NCBI GenBank assembly: GCA_002189035.1
Contig: NEEC01000002.1
Coordinates: forward strand, 2,852,001-2,916,000
Direction of reading: 5' to 3'
DNA length: 64,000 bases
Source of the DNA: Utricularia gibba
Lineage: Eukaryota > Streptophyta > Magnoliopsida > Lamiales > Lentibulariaceae
The position numbers and the translations under genes were made by a program. Each line of letters begins with the position of its first letter. Position 1 is the first letter of the stretch. The notes under the pieces are model-generated. The model saw nothing but the letters and a program-made list of their open reading frames with translations. It did no database searches and had not been told where the DNA came from. This document shows, in pieces, positions 36,498 through 48,667 of the stretch.

Positions 36498-39137
36498 TCA
36501 TCTAGGGCCGGAGAGTTCCATGGCTTCCACAACGTGCAAGGACTCCTCAACGTAATCTGGATACACCAGAGGTGGCGGCTCTGAGGAATCAGAAATCCTT
36601 GCTTCCATCTCGATCGGTTTGTCCCACCGCTCCGGGAACCCGTCGCCTTCCAGCATCCTCAATGCCTCCGACATCGTCGGACGATTCGACGGATTCGCCT
36701 GTGTACAGAGCAGCGCCACCCTAGCCATCCGCTCTAACTCCGTCACGTCGAACTCGTTCATCAAGCTTGAGTCCACCATCATCCCCAGTTGCCCCTCGTC
36801 GTGAAGCTTCTTGACCTAAGCGAGTCACGAATGGTATCATTGTTTGTGGAATTGAATACTCTGAAATAGTGGCAGGAGCCACGTACCAAGTCGAGTACCG
36901 CGCCTTTGTGATTGGCCTGGCGAACGAATTCGACGGCTTTTTGGCCGGTGATCAGCTCCAGAAGCAGTATTCCGAAACCGTAAACGTCTGTCTTTTCCGA
37001 TGATTGGCCGGTGGATAGGTACTCCGGCGCAATGTGGCCGACCGTGCCACGGACGGCGGTCGTTACATGGGTGTCTCGATGATCCAGGAGCTTAGCGAGC
37101 CCGAAATCACCCACAACTGCTTCAAACTCCTCATCCAGCAGTATGTTGGCTGCTTTCACGTCGCGGTGAATGACCTTTGGATCGCATTGCTCGTGCAAGT
37201 ATGATAAGCCTCTGGCCGTCCCTACGGCGATCCGCTTCCGCCTCGACCACCCCAGAACCGGGCGCCCGTCTGCGTGATCTGAAACATCCAAGGATTCAGA
37301 TTGAAGGTGTGGTGGCAAAAAGGGGTGCAAAAAAAGATGATACCTTTCAGTCTTGAAGCAACGCTTCCGTTAGGCATGTAAGGATACACAAGGATTCGCT
37401 CGTTTTCGGCGGAGCAGAATCCCCACAAGCGGAGAAGATTTCTGTGGACTGCTAAGCTGATGAGCTTCACTTCTGTTTGAAACTGGATCTCGCTGCCAAT
37501 TGCATTGTAATCATTCAAACATTTCACGGCGACGACTTGGCCACCGCTTAGTCGACCTTTGTAGACGACCCCTGAGCCTCCTCTTCCCAAGATGTTCTTG
37601 GGGTTGAAGTTGTCAGTTGCTGCTTTAAGTTCCCTGAACGCGAACTTCTTTACATGCCCCAAGTTCATGTCGAAATCAAGGTGATCTGCAATGAAATGGC
37701 GCCGCTTTGTAAGGATAGATCGAAGACCAGAGGCAAGTTAGGTGTACAGTGTTCGTCATCTGATTCACAGCACGGACCATTGAGCACGAACGAAATCTGC
37801 TTATTGGGTCTGTGTCTCCACCAAATCGCGAAGCAAACGAGCAAAATGATCACGACCCCGAAACCCGAACTCACCGCCGCAGCTACGATGAGCTGATGCC
37901 TACCTCCCGATTCTGAAAAACCGCAACGGAATGGTGGAATCATCGGTATATGATCTAGTGGAAGAGCAGAGCATGAGGCCTTACTTACTTGATGGTAAAG
38001 CAGGGGCAGATAGCTGGTTTGTGTTTGCAGTGAAGCAGCTGTTTTGCTCATCTTGCCCGCAAATCAAGGGATTCCCATCTATTCTGAAACCAGATGAGAC
38101 CACAACTGATACAAACAGTGCAGAATCATGGCCGCCATTAAAACGATAAGAAAGAAGAAGCTTACTTACATGAATGTTCTAGCATATACACTAGGAACAG
38201 GGCCACTGAGATCATTGAAGGAAAGGTCCCTACATGAGATTCTAGCACTATCAGTCACTGGTTTCCTCGAATACACCTACGTTCCTCGATACGGGACTTA
38301 CAGTAAGGACAGGCTTCTCATATTGGAAAGGGATGCCGGAATACTACCAGAGAGGCTGTTGTTGTTGAGCCGCCTGTTCAAAAGAATGAGACGCAGGACT
38401 CAAAATGGGAAGTAGCAATGGTAAAAGCAGAGTTGCAGAGGCATACAGATAATTCAAGTTCATGAGGGATCCTATAGAATAGGGAATTTCTCCTGTCAGC
38501 TGGTTGTTGGAGAGGTCTAATGTCTGAAGCTTTTCCAGCTTGCCGAAAACATCGGGGATCGGCCCACTTATATCGTTGTTTTGGAGCAATCTTCGATGAA
38601 TGCAAGAGGGATTTCAGCTAAAAGAACGAAGAAAAACCATTGAAGACGAAAGCATTTTATCTACTCACACTGATTGCAAGTTGGTAAGGTTCCCTATTCC
38701 AGGTGACAGTGATCCAGACAAGCTCAGACTAGGCACTTCTCTGGTAAGAATAGCGCCCATTAAACCAAAAAATACGCAACCTGATATGAAAAAAGAAAAG
38801 AAACTCTTACAGTGAATAGACATAGCCGTCTGGATTGCAAGTAATCATCCTCCAACTACAAGGATCGACGGAGTTAACATCCCAGCTCTCCATAGAGTTG
38901 TAAGGGTCGTAAAGCTCTCGCTTAATCGAAATCAAAGCCACAACTGCAGGCAACTGAAGTATTTCACTATTTCAAGATCATTACAGAACAGGGGATTCAG
39001 AGTTTACCTTCATAATTCACACCCGAAGGAGATAAGGATGAAAAACAGCCTCTGAACAATGTGAAGAGCATGAACCCCATCATCATCAAAACCGGAAAAC
39101 TTCTTACACTTCTTGCTCCCATCTTCCAAACTTCCAT
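36498..39137 (-). CDS. LRR receptor-like kinase, subfamily II (At5g45780-like), 11 exons
   Basis: Exons in coding order are 39008-39137, 38811-38943, 38669-38740, 38447-38590, 38302-38373, 38170-38229, 37989-38083, 37778-37912, 37344-37685, 36887-37278 and 36498-36815 (630 residues). A signal peptide (about 1-30) is followed by the LRRNT segment with DPCSW, then about five LRRs in 72-nt phase-matched exons (one 144-nt exon holds two), [14 protein letters not shown], a membrane span ([20 protein letters not shown]) and a kinase domain. Catalytic elements are present: glycine loop [11 protein letters not shown], lysine in [24 protein letters not shown]. The C-terminal AMELSGPR is the LRR-II hallmark. 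Members act as co-receptors or NIK-type signalling kinases. A second Met at 39122 is an alternative start. Confidence 0.9.
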
Positions 39138-40740
39138 TACTCTATCACCTACAAAGACTTCATCTTTATAACACGGACGACAAAGGGGAGAACTGCAAAA
39201 TCTTCTTGTATAGTGATGATGATAAGAACCACGAAAATGAAGATTCAGTAGCAAATGAGAGAGACTTAAAGCTGAGGGCACTGGGTAACTTTGGGATCTG
39301 TGAATTGCATTACTCTCGGAAAATTCAAATTTTTTAACCAATCCCCACAACAAGAATTGTCATTTGGGTCTGGGAAGGGTCAGCAGAGAGTAGTTAATTC
39401 ACTTTTTGCCCTGTAATTCTTTTCTCTCACAGTTCTATCATTGCAGCTGCCACTGTGGTTTTGGGTTCTGGGTATGGTCCAGGGGGTCATATGAATACAA
39501 CAAAAGTATACTGCAAAAGCAGCCAAATACTGTCAGGAAACGCAATTACAGGGAGGATGTGGACTTAACAGACAGAAGAAATCATTAGCTTCCAGTAAAT
39601 GGCGTTGGGCTTTCCAAAAACACATGTGAAATGGAAAGCATATTCAACTGATAAAACCATGCGGGTTATTAAAAGTAGGCAAATATTGAAAATCCAAAGA
39701 CTAAAAAGTCTGCCTTTCTTTGGAAGCTTGGCTGACTTCAAGGGTCCAATGCTTAAATTGTAGCTTGTATTACTTCACCTGCTTGAATTCAAGGGGCAAC
39801 ACAACTACTTTATTACCAACACAAAGGTTTAGAAGAAAAAAAAAAAACCTTATTTAAAACCATTTTCATTTTTATTTCTTACTTCAAAAAATAGAAAACC
39901 CATTTTGGAGAACAATTATTATTTTTACTTTTAAATTTTCGGATTTTTTTGGTTAGTTAATTTAGATTTTCTGAGTATTTTTTTTAAACCTAAATATATA
40001 GATATAAAAATAATCATACATCCATTCACGTATAAGGATAATATATGGATATAATTATACTAAATTGGTATAATTATACCTACAGGCTAAGAATCATAAT
40101 TTTATTAAATCCATTATAAATCAACTTTATATTTTCATATCAAATAACATCAAATGTTTATTCTTATTTTTCACATAGCTATATTCAAATAGATATGTAT
40201 TTGGAAATATTTCCATTTAATAACCATGCTATTTGATACATTTATTATTTTTTTATTATTTGAAATATATATCGATCAAACATAATTTTATTTAATTATA
40301 TAAAGTATATTTATTTAAATATAAAAAATTCAAATATATTATTAATTTACTAAGATGCCTACATCGAATTCGGCAGGGGCTGCGGGGTTCAATGGTTAGG
40401 CATTGACTACTCAACAAATCAAATTTTGGATTAGGACACATTGACATGGTTTTCAAATCAGATGGCATTGTTGGTGTTTCATTGTTCAAGTGAAAGCGAC
40501 GCTCAGAAACCCTAATTCAAACATGTGCATTATTGTATTTTAAAAAAAAAACTATATTACAATTATTATTATTTAATGAAAAGGGAAAACGGGCCAAGAT
40601 TCTAATTGGGCCTGTATAACCAAAACATCGGCCCAATAGTACTGTTGTATCCGGTAGGCCCAATATTAACCGAAATCGCTGTCCCCAGCGTTAACGGTCT
40701 CGTGCATTACGATGAGAAGGGGAGGCGTGCGGAAGTTGTA
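39138..40740. other. Receptor-kinase promoter side and AT-rich spacer
   Basis: The first several hundred bases should contain the receptor-kinase promoter and leader. From 39840 to 40560 the sequence is very AT-rich with no feature. No gene is supportable. Confidence 0.5.
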
Positions 40741-42330
40741 GCGCTGTGAAGTTCAAATGAACAGTAAGTGCGCTTTCTCTGGTATCTCTTCTTGTTCGCT
40801 TTACGGACTGCGGAGCTTACCCATGTTTGATGACTTGATAGAAGCTGGGGCTCTGTTTTGAGGAGTTGTAAGTTTCATCAAATGGAAGAAATTTGCAGGA
40901 GAGTCGGACAAAAGTTAGTTGATCTTGATCCTGAGAGTTCTTATGTTTGGCTCCAAGCTTCTGGATTTTATTCAGCTGTAGGCGTCGCGGATGCCCGAGT
41001 GTATTGCAGGAAAATTGCATTGGCAAGAGAGATTACTTGGGATATTTCTTACTACCGGTACTTAGGCGGTGCTAAACGGTTTAACCATCGTTCATTCAAC
41101 CCAGGTTTCGATTTCCATGGTTCAAATGGTGGGTTGAAAATATTGATGGTGACTATGATCTTGAGATCCAACAGTTTGGGCAATTTGCAAGTCGGAAAAC
41201 TCCCTAGAAGACGATGCCAAATCAACTGAAGGTATCATCCCATGATCTATATCTGGTTTTTGTGTCAACCAATTATTTATAACTTATTCATCTGCAATCT
41301 TGGTTGGTTGTTCCTTAACTGTTTTTTTATATTGCTTGATGTGAACTGATTGCTGGTTATTGCCGTGTCTTCTTCTGGTTTATCAGCTTTGATCTTGATG
41401 AACTGCAATCCGTTTTTCGCATTTGTTTTCCCGGAATACAACAAGCGCTTTTGCATAAACTCTAATCTGCGGAAAAATATCTGTACAGTTGGAGACTGGA
41501 GAAGCGAATTGAAAGAGGTAGATGTTGGCATTTCCAAGTGGAGTTGAAGCATCGTATCTGGTTACCGAACTGATGAAGAACGAGATGCCATCTTCAAATT
41601 ATATATTGCAGCTTAAATGAGGATTCTTCTCAATATAGGCACGTCTTTCATCATCTTTCTTTTTAGTGATTTGGATAAAAATAACAGATTTTTTTTTCGG
41701 CAGATTCCTTGCTTAAAGAAAGTAGGGGGTGAACTTTTATTTGGGGAGATGTATATGTTACATATTCTTAACTCCTTGTCACTCGAGTGCTGGGTAAAGC
41801 TTGTGTTGCGTTTTATATTGGTGTTAGTCTCGCATCACTGTTTCGCTGGACAACCTTATGTGCTTTCCTTAACAAAATCCTTGTTGCAGGGTTGATGCTG
41901 AAAGGTTAGAAGAAGGTTACCAAGATCGGCCCGCCTAGTAGTTCAGTTGATTTTCAGCCTAGAGGAGGAGAAGTTAAATACACTTTGAAGGAAATTTCCC
42001 TGGGAGCTGGGAGCAAGGGGAGTTTCAGGCTTTCAGCTATAGCTGCTTCTTTGCGGTTAGTCTCTTCCGGATGCTTGAGCTAGAACATGCAGCTTGGTCT
42101 AAGTTTTATGCTGCAGACATCTCTCTTAGCTCCGTGTCTGATAGCTCTAAACTGCCACTGCTTTGGAGCTTTGTGATGCAGTTGATATAAACAAAAGAAG
42201 TGTGGATCAGGACCCTTAATGCATATCGAAGTTCATCTAATTCTAGAATGCTCCAGCAGCTGAACCTTGCAGTTGATCTAATTTTCAGAGAGAACGAAGA
42301 ATGAAGCTAGAAGTGCATCCCAGAACCTAA
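40741..42330 (+). other. Coding-like but unrecognised, probably broken or transcribed region
   Basis: Several plus-strand stretches have non-random, protein-like translations: 40882-41080 (contains ICRRVGQKLVDLDPESSYVW), 41390-41465 (FDLDELQSVFRICFPG), and 41915-42060 (frame with VDFQPRGGEVKYTLKEISLG). Splice-like borders lie between some of them (for example donor at 41231, acceptor at 41384). I could not join them into one frame and recognise no family; the LDLDPES piece faintly recalls a PPR E motif. It may be a decaying gene, a gene with more frame errors like its neighbours, or a non-coding transcript. Confidence 0.35.
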
Positions 42331-42648
42331 CGCGGCACAGATCTCAGATTCCGTGGTAAATCTTTTTTACTGTTGTTAAAATTTTGGAGTTTGTACTTTC
42401 TTATAAGTTAGGTGGGGACTTTTGGAGTGCAGAAGTAACATGGAGTGTCTGGCTACGGAAAATTCTGAGAACCGCGAACACCCACATAAAAGGAAACTAG
42501 AAAACGTGCTACTGCTGCTACTCACCGGTCTGGTAACTCGAGCTAGCCCCCCGGAATCACATCCAACTGCCAAGTCCCTAGCTAATCTCTGGAGGCTTCA
42601 TATACATAACCTGCCTCTTGTATCAGCATCCCTGTCCCTTGTCTCGCC

Positions 42649-44033
42649 ATGGCTACCTTCATTGAAAAACTTCAAGTGGCTCCGCCTCCCGCCGCAGCTC
42701 CAGAGCAATTCCTCCCGCTGACTTTCTTTGACATTCATTGGTTGCCCTTCCCACCAATTCGCCGCCTTTTCTTCTACGAGCTTCCCTGCTGCTCCAAGCC
42801 ATACTTCCTGGATACCATAGTTCCTATGCTTCGGAGCTCACTCTCCCTCACCCTCAAACACTTCTCTCCCCTTGCGGGTAGGATTGTTTACCCCTTGAGC
42901 TCCGGCAACGCCAAGCCGGCTATACGATATGTTCCGGGCGACTCCATTTCCCTGTCAGTCTTTGTGTCCGATAAGGATTTCGATGCTCTAGTGGGTCACC
43001 ACTCCAGGGATTGCGACCAGTTTTACGAATTGATCCCGGTGTCGCCTCCTGTGATACAGGAATCTGATCGGAAGTTGCTCCAGGTTCTGGCACTGAAAGT
43101 GACGTGTTTTCCTGGCAGGGGAATATGTATAGGCGTCGCCAATCATCATGCTGCTGGAGATGCCACGTCTATCGTCGGCTTTCTGAAATCCTGGGCTTCC
43201 GTCTGCAAACTCGGAGGGGACGACGGCGACGGCGACGGAATCTCATTCAAGCCATTGACGATCTTCGACAAGGCACTGATCAAGGACTCCGGCGATGTGG
43301 TTTCCGTATTCTGGAACAAGGTCAAGGAGAGGCCCTTTGAATCCGCCCCCTTTCCCTTACCGACAGGCAGAGTCCGGGCAACTTACACCTTCAGCCAACT
43401 GGATATCAAAAGGCTCAAAGATGCGATTGTCTCAAGAAGCCCGCCGGGTTTTCATCACATCTCATCCTTCGTGGTCACATCCGCTTACATTTGGACCTGT
43501 CTGGCACGTGCACTCGTACAGGACGAAGAAGGGGAAGTCGCAGACGACGAGCCTGAATACTTCTTGTTCTCCGGCGACTGCCGATCCCGCGTAGATCCTC
43601 CCCTCCCCCCAAACTACTTCGGCAACTGCTTAGTGTACGGGCTGGCGGAAGTCCGCCACAAGGATCTCGTGGGTGATGATGGGCTCTTCCAGGCGGCGGC
43701 ATCCATAGCTGATCAGATTACAAACAAGTTGAATAACAGAGAAAGACTGCTGAAGGGCGCTGAGAATTGGATGAGAGATCTCGGATCGGTTGTGCATAAA
43801 CGCATTCTGTCCATCTCCGGGTCAGCGAGAGTGGATCTTTATGGTCTGGATTTCGGGTGGGGTTCTGTCCGGAAGCTGGAGACGCTGTCAATCGACTCTC
43901 AGAAGCACTCCGTGTCGCTCTGCAGAGATAACCAGGGGGCCTGGAGGTTGGCTTGTCTCTGCCTCCAACCAAAATGGAGCTTTTCGCTGCCATTTTTGGT
44001 AAAGGGCCAAGCCCCTCGAATCCAGATCACTAA
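42649..44033 (+). CDS. BAHD acyltransferase (malonyl/phenolic-glucoside acyltransferase-like), single exon, one frame break
   Basis: The ATG at 42649 opens a BAHD protein with the catalytic HxxxD motif (H167-AAG-D171, within NHHAAGD) and the structural DFGWG motif (401-405). Such soluble enzymes move acyl groups from acyl-CoA to alcohols, sugars or amines; the wording, including a PNYFGNC segment, fits the anthocyanin/phenolic glucoside malonyltransferase clade. The substrate is not predictable. A single-base loss in the G run at 43935-43939 shifts the frame. With one G restored the protein continues GGLEVGLSLPPTKMELFAA and ends at TAA 44031-44033 (461 residues, normal length). Left unrepaired, the frame runs to 44100 with a non-homologous tail. 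Confidence 0.9.
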
Positions 44034-44194
44034 CCCTCAAATTGTTCAGCTTTTTTTTCCATTCCTGTGTTCATTTTTTTTGTTCCTTTTTTCTTTTTAG
44101 AGAAACGGTGTCTTACATTGATAGTAAAATGATTCAATAATAGCTGCTAAATACAGTATCACGACTAGTGCTCGACTCTTGGAACTTGGAGGGC

Positions 44195-44587
44195 TTACGC
44201 ATTCGGAGCGAATCTAACATGTGATCTCGGTACACTGTTCTGCTGCTGCGGTGGCGGTGGCGGTGGCGGCTTACCCCAACCGGCGCCGGGAGCAGCATTT
44301 TTCACTAGACCGGACTCCAAATCCCTCACCTTCAGGATTGGTTTCTGGGTGGAGTCCCTCTCCTTGGTGCCCACATCCTGACTCTCCTGCTTCTCGCTCT
44401 TGGGCCGCCCCTCAGTCTCCTTACCGCCAGTGCTGCGGCGGCTGCAGAGACGCCCGGCCACACATGACAACACGGAGACGGCGGCGATCACGGCGAGGAC
44501 GATCAGGACGGGGCCGAAGGATCCGGGGGAGTGGGAAGAAGGTTGCCTTGGGATGGGATCAGGGGTTAAGAGTGCTGGCTGAGACAT
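44195..44587 (-). CDS. Small single-pass membrane protein, 130 aa
   Basis: Minus-strand frame from the ATG at 44587, ending in TAA at 44195-44197. The protein has a short Pro/Ser-rich N-terminus (MSQPALLTPDPIPRQPSS), one hydrophobic span (about residues 25-47, GPVLIVLAVIAAVSVLSCVAG), a basic stop-transfer RLCSRR, and a hydrophilic tail with a seven-proline run near residue 110. I recognise it only as a plant transmembrane protein of unknown function. It lies tail-to-tail with the BAHD gene, with about 160 bases between the stop codons. Confidence 0.65.
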   Translation of the reverse strand: MSQPALLTPDPIPRQPSSHSPGSFGPVLIVLAVIAAVSVLSCVAGRLCSRRSTGGKETEGRPKSEKQESQDVGTKERDSTQKPILKVRDLESGLVKNAAPGAGWGKPPPPPPPQQQNSVPRSHVRFAPNA

Positions 44588-46982
44588 CTTCTCCACTTGG
44601 TAAATGGACAGGAGGAGGATGCTGCTATCAAGTGAAAGAAGACGTTGTTCTTAGAGTGGGAGCAAAGGAAGAAATAGGGGAGTGTTTTCCCATGCAAGAG
44701 AGGGATTTGTGGTTTCTTTGCAATGGAGGAACAACATTGTCTTTAGTGTTGTTTACACAATTTTTGTCCTTGTCTTGGTATTGTGATTTTAGAATATATT
44801 TTGAAATTGTTTGTACATTTTTTCAAATTTTAAATATTAATTATTTAGGGTACACTAGTTTTTTGTATATAGCATAATTTGGGATAACTTGTCGCAATGT
44901 TTTAAAATTTGCCACAAACTAGGGGTATGTTTTGAAATTATTTTTCATATTATGTAAAGTAAATGTAAAATTTAATATATGAAATTATTACATGAATTAA
45001 TGTTATAATATAACATATTTTTTAAATAGATAAAAATAACTAATATAATTTTTAATTAATGTCTTATTTAATTATCAAAATAAAAATTAATAAATTCAAT
45101 AATTTATTTAAACAATTTAAATCTATCTTGTAGGAAAAACAAATTCATTTAAAATTTGAGATTTTTTTAATATATTGGAACAACATGTGATAATATTATG
45201 CATTTTAATCTTTAGAATATAATACTTTTTAAAAAAAATTGAAGGTTTTTGAGTTAAATGGAAAATTCCAAATTTTGTCCTAAATTTCTTACATTAGTAT
45301 TAAGTGCCATCACATGTCCTGTTTTTTAATCAAATACTCGGTGTGTTAAACAACTAATTGCGTTCCATATGAGTTATCTCAAAAGAGATGAAGGATTCGT
45401 TTTAAGAATAATCATAGGTTATGGCATGTTTTGTTTACCTAATTTCATGAATTAAAGATGTTTAATTTTTAATTCTTTTATGGTAAAATCAGAAATTTAT
45501 ACTTTATAATTAAGTTCAGAAAACATTGAATTTATTAAATAAAAAATTAATTAAAAAATTGTATTATTTATTTGAAAAATATAGTTATATCATATCATTA
45601 AATATCATAATTTTAATATATTAAAATTTATAATATATAATTTTATTTCATTAAATTTTATAATATTAAATTAATTATATTCATATAATTTCAAAATTAG
45701 TTATATTTTACGTAATCTTAAGTTCAGATTCAAAATACAACTATCCCACATATAGATTAAATATTATTAATGGAAATGAACATTTTCCTCAAAAATATAA
45801 TATAAATGGTCATTTCCAAAGTCATCAAAAGAGAAATTGGAGTGTAAAAAACTAATAAATGAATCCAATCAAAATTTGATGGCTCCCCACTTGCTTTCAA
45901 GTACCCCAAATAGTTCAATTATGTTGATGATTAGTTGGAAAATTATTTGCAAAAATTGAAATTTTCGTAATTTTTTTGATTTTTTCGGAGTTTCATCCGT
46001 TTCCGCAGGATGGATTCTGCAGTGGAAGAGCATTGCAGCGCGGTCGCCGGCGTAAGCACTGGATCAGTCTCATCTGCATGAAGATCAGTTTCTCTCACAG
46101 CAAGCAAGGTTTCTTCCTTGATTCGTGCCTCTCTCCACGCTGCCACTTGTTGAATTCGTGATTAGGCTGCGGGTTTTTTGAGACAATCCTGATGAAAATT
46201 AGGGGTAACTCATTTTCAGTGTTAATTGTGTTTAATGTGGCATCGTCGTATCCACCGAGAGTGATCAAAGTGAATCCTGTTTGCGTATTCATAGGGTTGT
46301 TTCTTTGAGTCAGTCATTTTCTCGAGTTAACCGTCGCTTCTTTTCGTGTTCTGGTATGTCATACCACCTACCTGAAGAAGCAGCTCGGTCTATGGAAAGA
46401 AGACCAAAACAGTGACATGTTGTGGTTTTCCCTAAGCAAAGAATCTACGGAAAAAGACTACACTAAAGAAGCCATTCCAACTTTTGTTTTTGATTTCTTC
46501 TTTTCTTCTCTTTCAGCTTTTGTTTAAATGGTGGGTTTGCTTTTGTTTTTGTTTTATCGTGTGCAAATCACCCATCAGAGTAAATGTTTAAACTAAAGTT
46601 CGATATTCTCCTCCACTTTATGCATTTTGGGGAGTCGCAACATGCATACATGCTTGTGCAGTATAGTTGTTGGATGATCGAGGTGTGACAGATGATTAGA
46701 CGATCATTCATTTTTGCTTTTCTCATTGTGCAATTTTTTTCAAGAACATTGTATATAAGAACTTCAAGAATGAATTATCTGTACAATTGCCAGGATTAGT
46801 GTGAAGTAGGAGCTGATTTCGCTTTGAAAACTTCTGTTTCAACTTTTTAATCTGGAGAGGTGTCGTTACAAAGTGGAAAGTTTGAATCTTGGTGATTTTT
46901 GCAACAGATCCCTGATAAAATTCTCCTCACAAACGTCGGCTTAGAATACATACATAAGAAGACGCCAAAATTTGACTTGTTT
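44588..46982. other. AT-rich spacer, no gene seen
   Basis: From 44740 to 45960 the sequence is extremely AT-rich. From 46000 to 46980 the composition is balanced, with small unrelated frames on both strands; this could be the 3' UTR of the CLE gene or an unrecognised transcript. Confidence 0.45.
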
Positions 46983-47463
46983 TCAGCTTCTCAGTTTCTG
47001 CATGACCCGATCTGGTGCCTGGCGATAGTTGCCTTCTCTTCTGTTGCAATAGAAACAAGATTTAGTGCCTCTCTGCTTACTGAAACATCCATTTTTCATG
47101 ATTTCAGATGCAGAGAAGAGTAACTGGCAACTGGAAGAGAAAATCTAAAGAAGGCGCAGAAAACACCCAGATGCAAGTCCTGTTAACAACATGCAACAAA
47201 AGTGAAAAGGAAGTGTGAAGGAGATTCAGCCAGCCGCAGCTCCCTTTTTCAGTTTTTGTCATGCTAATAGACAAGGAGATGATCACTGTGCTTTGCAGGC
47301 TGGAATGGAGGGAGAAGAACCTGTTATGAACTGGGTCAGGTCCATTGGGAATCCTCCGTTTCTTCACGTGGCGGAGATTGACATAACCATTTCCAGCGGC
47401 CGTTGGGACCATCAACAAGCAAGTGATTCCTAGCAGCATCAGAATCCTGAAAAACAACTTCAT
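46983..47463 (-). CDS. CLE-family peptide hormone precursor (CLE25-like), probable 2 exons
   Basis: From the ATG at 47463, exon 1 (47321-47463) encodes a signal peptide (MKLFFRILMLLGITCLLM..., about residues 1-23), a short spacer, and the CLE motif RRIPNGPDPVHN (residues 36-47). The 12-residue CLE consensus RxVPxGPDPxHN is met, with Ile for Val at position 3. It is closest to CLE25/26 (RKVPNGPDPIHN), and the preceding VNLRHVKK resembles CLE25. CLE peptides are secreted, processed ligands of LRR receptor kinases. A good donor sits right after HNR (AG/GTTCTTC). The best-matching second exon is 46983-47040, whose tail EGNYRQAPDRV... resembles the CLE25 tail, giving 66 residues. Exon 2 is uncertain, but the peptide itself lies wholly in exon 1. 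Confidence 0.75.
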
Positions 47464-48667
47464 CCCTGAGAGTTGGTGGTGTCTCGCGGAGGAGGTAAGG
47501 AATTCCAAGGCTTGCAGAGTACTACTTAAGTTTCTTTGTTGCTGCTTTAGTGGAAGTGAACTGCAGCTTATGGGATTGAGTGATTGGTGCTGTGGTCACC
47601 TTGTTGCTTTATATTGCAGGGCAATGCCCATCCCTCAAGTACGGTGATCCACTTTATCAGCTTTGTGTACTCTTCACGCACGCATATTGTAGTAGCAAAA
47701 GCTTTGTGGTGGGAATTAAACCATCTAAGTGATCTGATTTGATTCAAGTATATTAATCAGTTTTACACTTTTTGATCATTAATTCATGCGTATGCATATT
47801 TGTCAGGGATAGCAATCCACACCGCAACAGGGGTAAGAGTGAGGCAGAAAGAAACACGTGAAGTGAAAGATCCAGATCCAGATCCAGATCCAATGTAGAG
47901 TTGAAAGAAACTTCAGATACACCCTAGAAGAATGTCATGTACGTTAGGAGGAAGTTTCAGCAACCTAAGAGGGGTCTACCAGGAATAGACAAATCATTAG
48001 CTCACGACTCGTAGAAGGTCATCCTTTCCTGTAGTGTTGAGTGGTTTTGTGTTCTCTATATTTTGTGAGCTCTTCTTGGAGTCAGCATAGCTCCAACTAG
48101 TAAAACCAGGTATCATTTAGAAAATTGTATACTGTCACATTCTATTTTATAAATTTAGCTAAAAAAAATACATATAGGATGATCATTTTTTCATACAATA
48201 TTTAACACACAATCAAATTTTTAATTGATCCCTAAAACCAGCTTAGTTTCAATTCCTAGGAGGGATTTGGCAGAGGTTCCAGCTCCATTTTTTATTTTTA
48301 GCCCTTTTGTTCATTCAAAAAGCTTTCAACATAACAATCAAAATTGATTTAAATTATAACTTGTGGATGTAATGCCACAAGAATTAATTTGGCATTTTTG
48401 AAAAGTAGCCATTTTGATTTTATTTCTCACGCATTAATATCAATTTTTTTACAGATATGATGATTATTTTTATCGCGTACCAAAAATAGAATATTTAATT
48501 TTCTAATTTATTCAAATTTAAAATGGATGGGATGTGAACAAATTACTTGTTCTTTTTTTAGCAACTAATTTATTAAACTAAGTAGGATTAAATTTATGAC
48601 AGTGGGTCCTAATCAACTAATTTTTTAAAATAATTTATTTTGTTTTTCTTTGTGATAATTTCGCATC
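47464..48667. other. Divergent spacer between CLE and PPR genes
   Basis: This segment would contain the CLE promoter on the left and the PPR promoter on the right. It carries a short GATCCA tandem repeat at 47869-47892. From 48120 on it is AT-rich. No gene is supportable. Confidence 0.45.
47869..47892. repeat. Short tandem hexamer repeat (GATCCA)4
   Basis: Four perfect GATCCA units in tandem occur in the spacer between the CLE and PPR genes. Confidence 0.85.

Noticed and set aside
37222-37668. Receptor-kinase exon 9 frame read through into the intron
   Set aside because: The extra residues after RLK come from intron 9; a canonical donor follows at 37343.
43934-44100. Unrepaired C-terminal extension of the BAHD frame
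   Set aside because: The tail after the G-run leaves homology and runs into T-rich 3' UTR (phenylalanine/leucine string); the other frame continues the family sequence.
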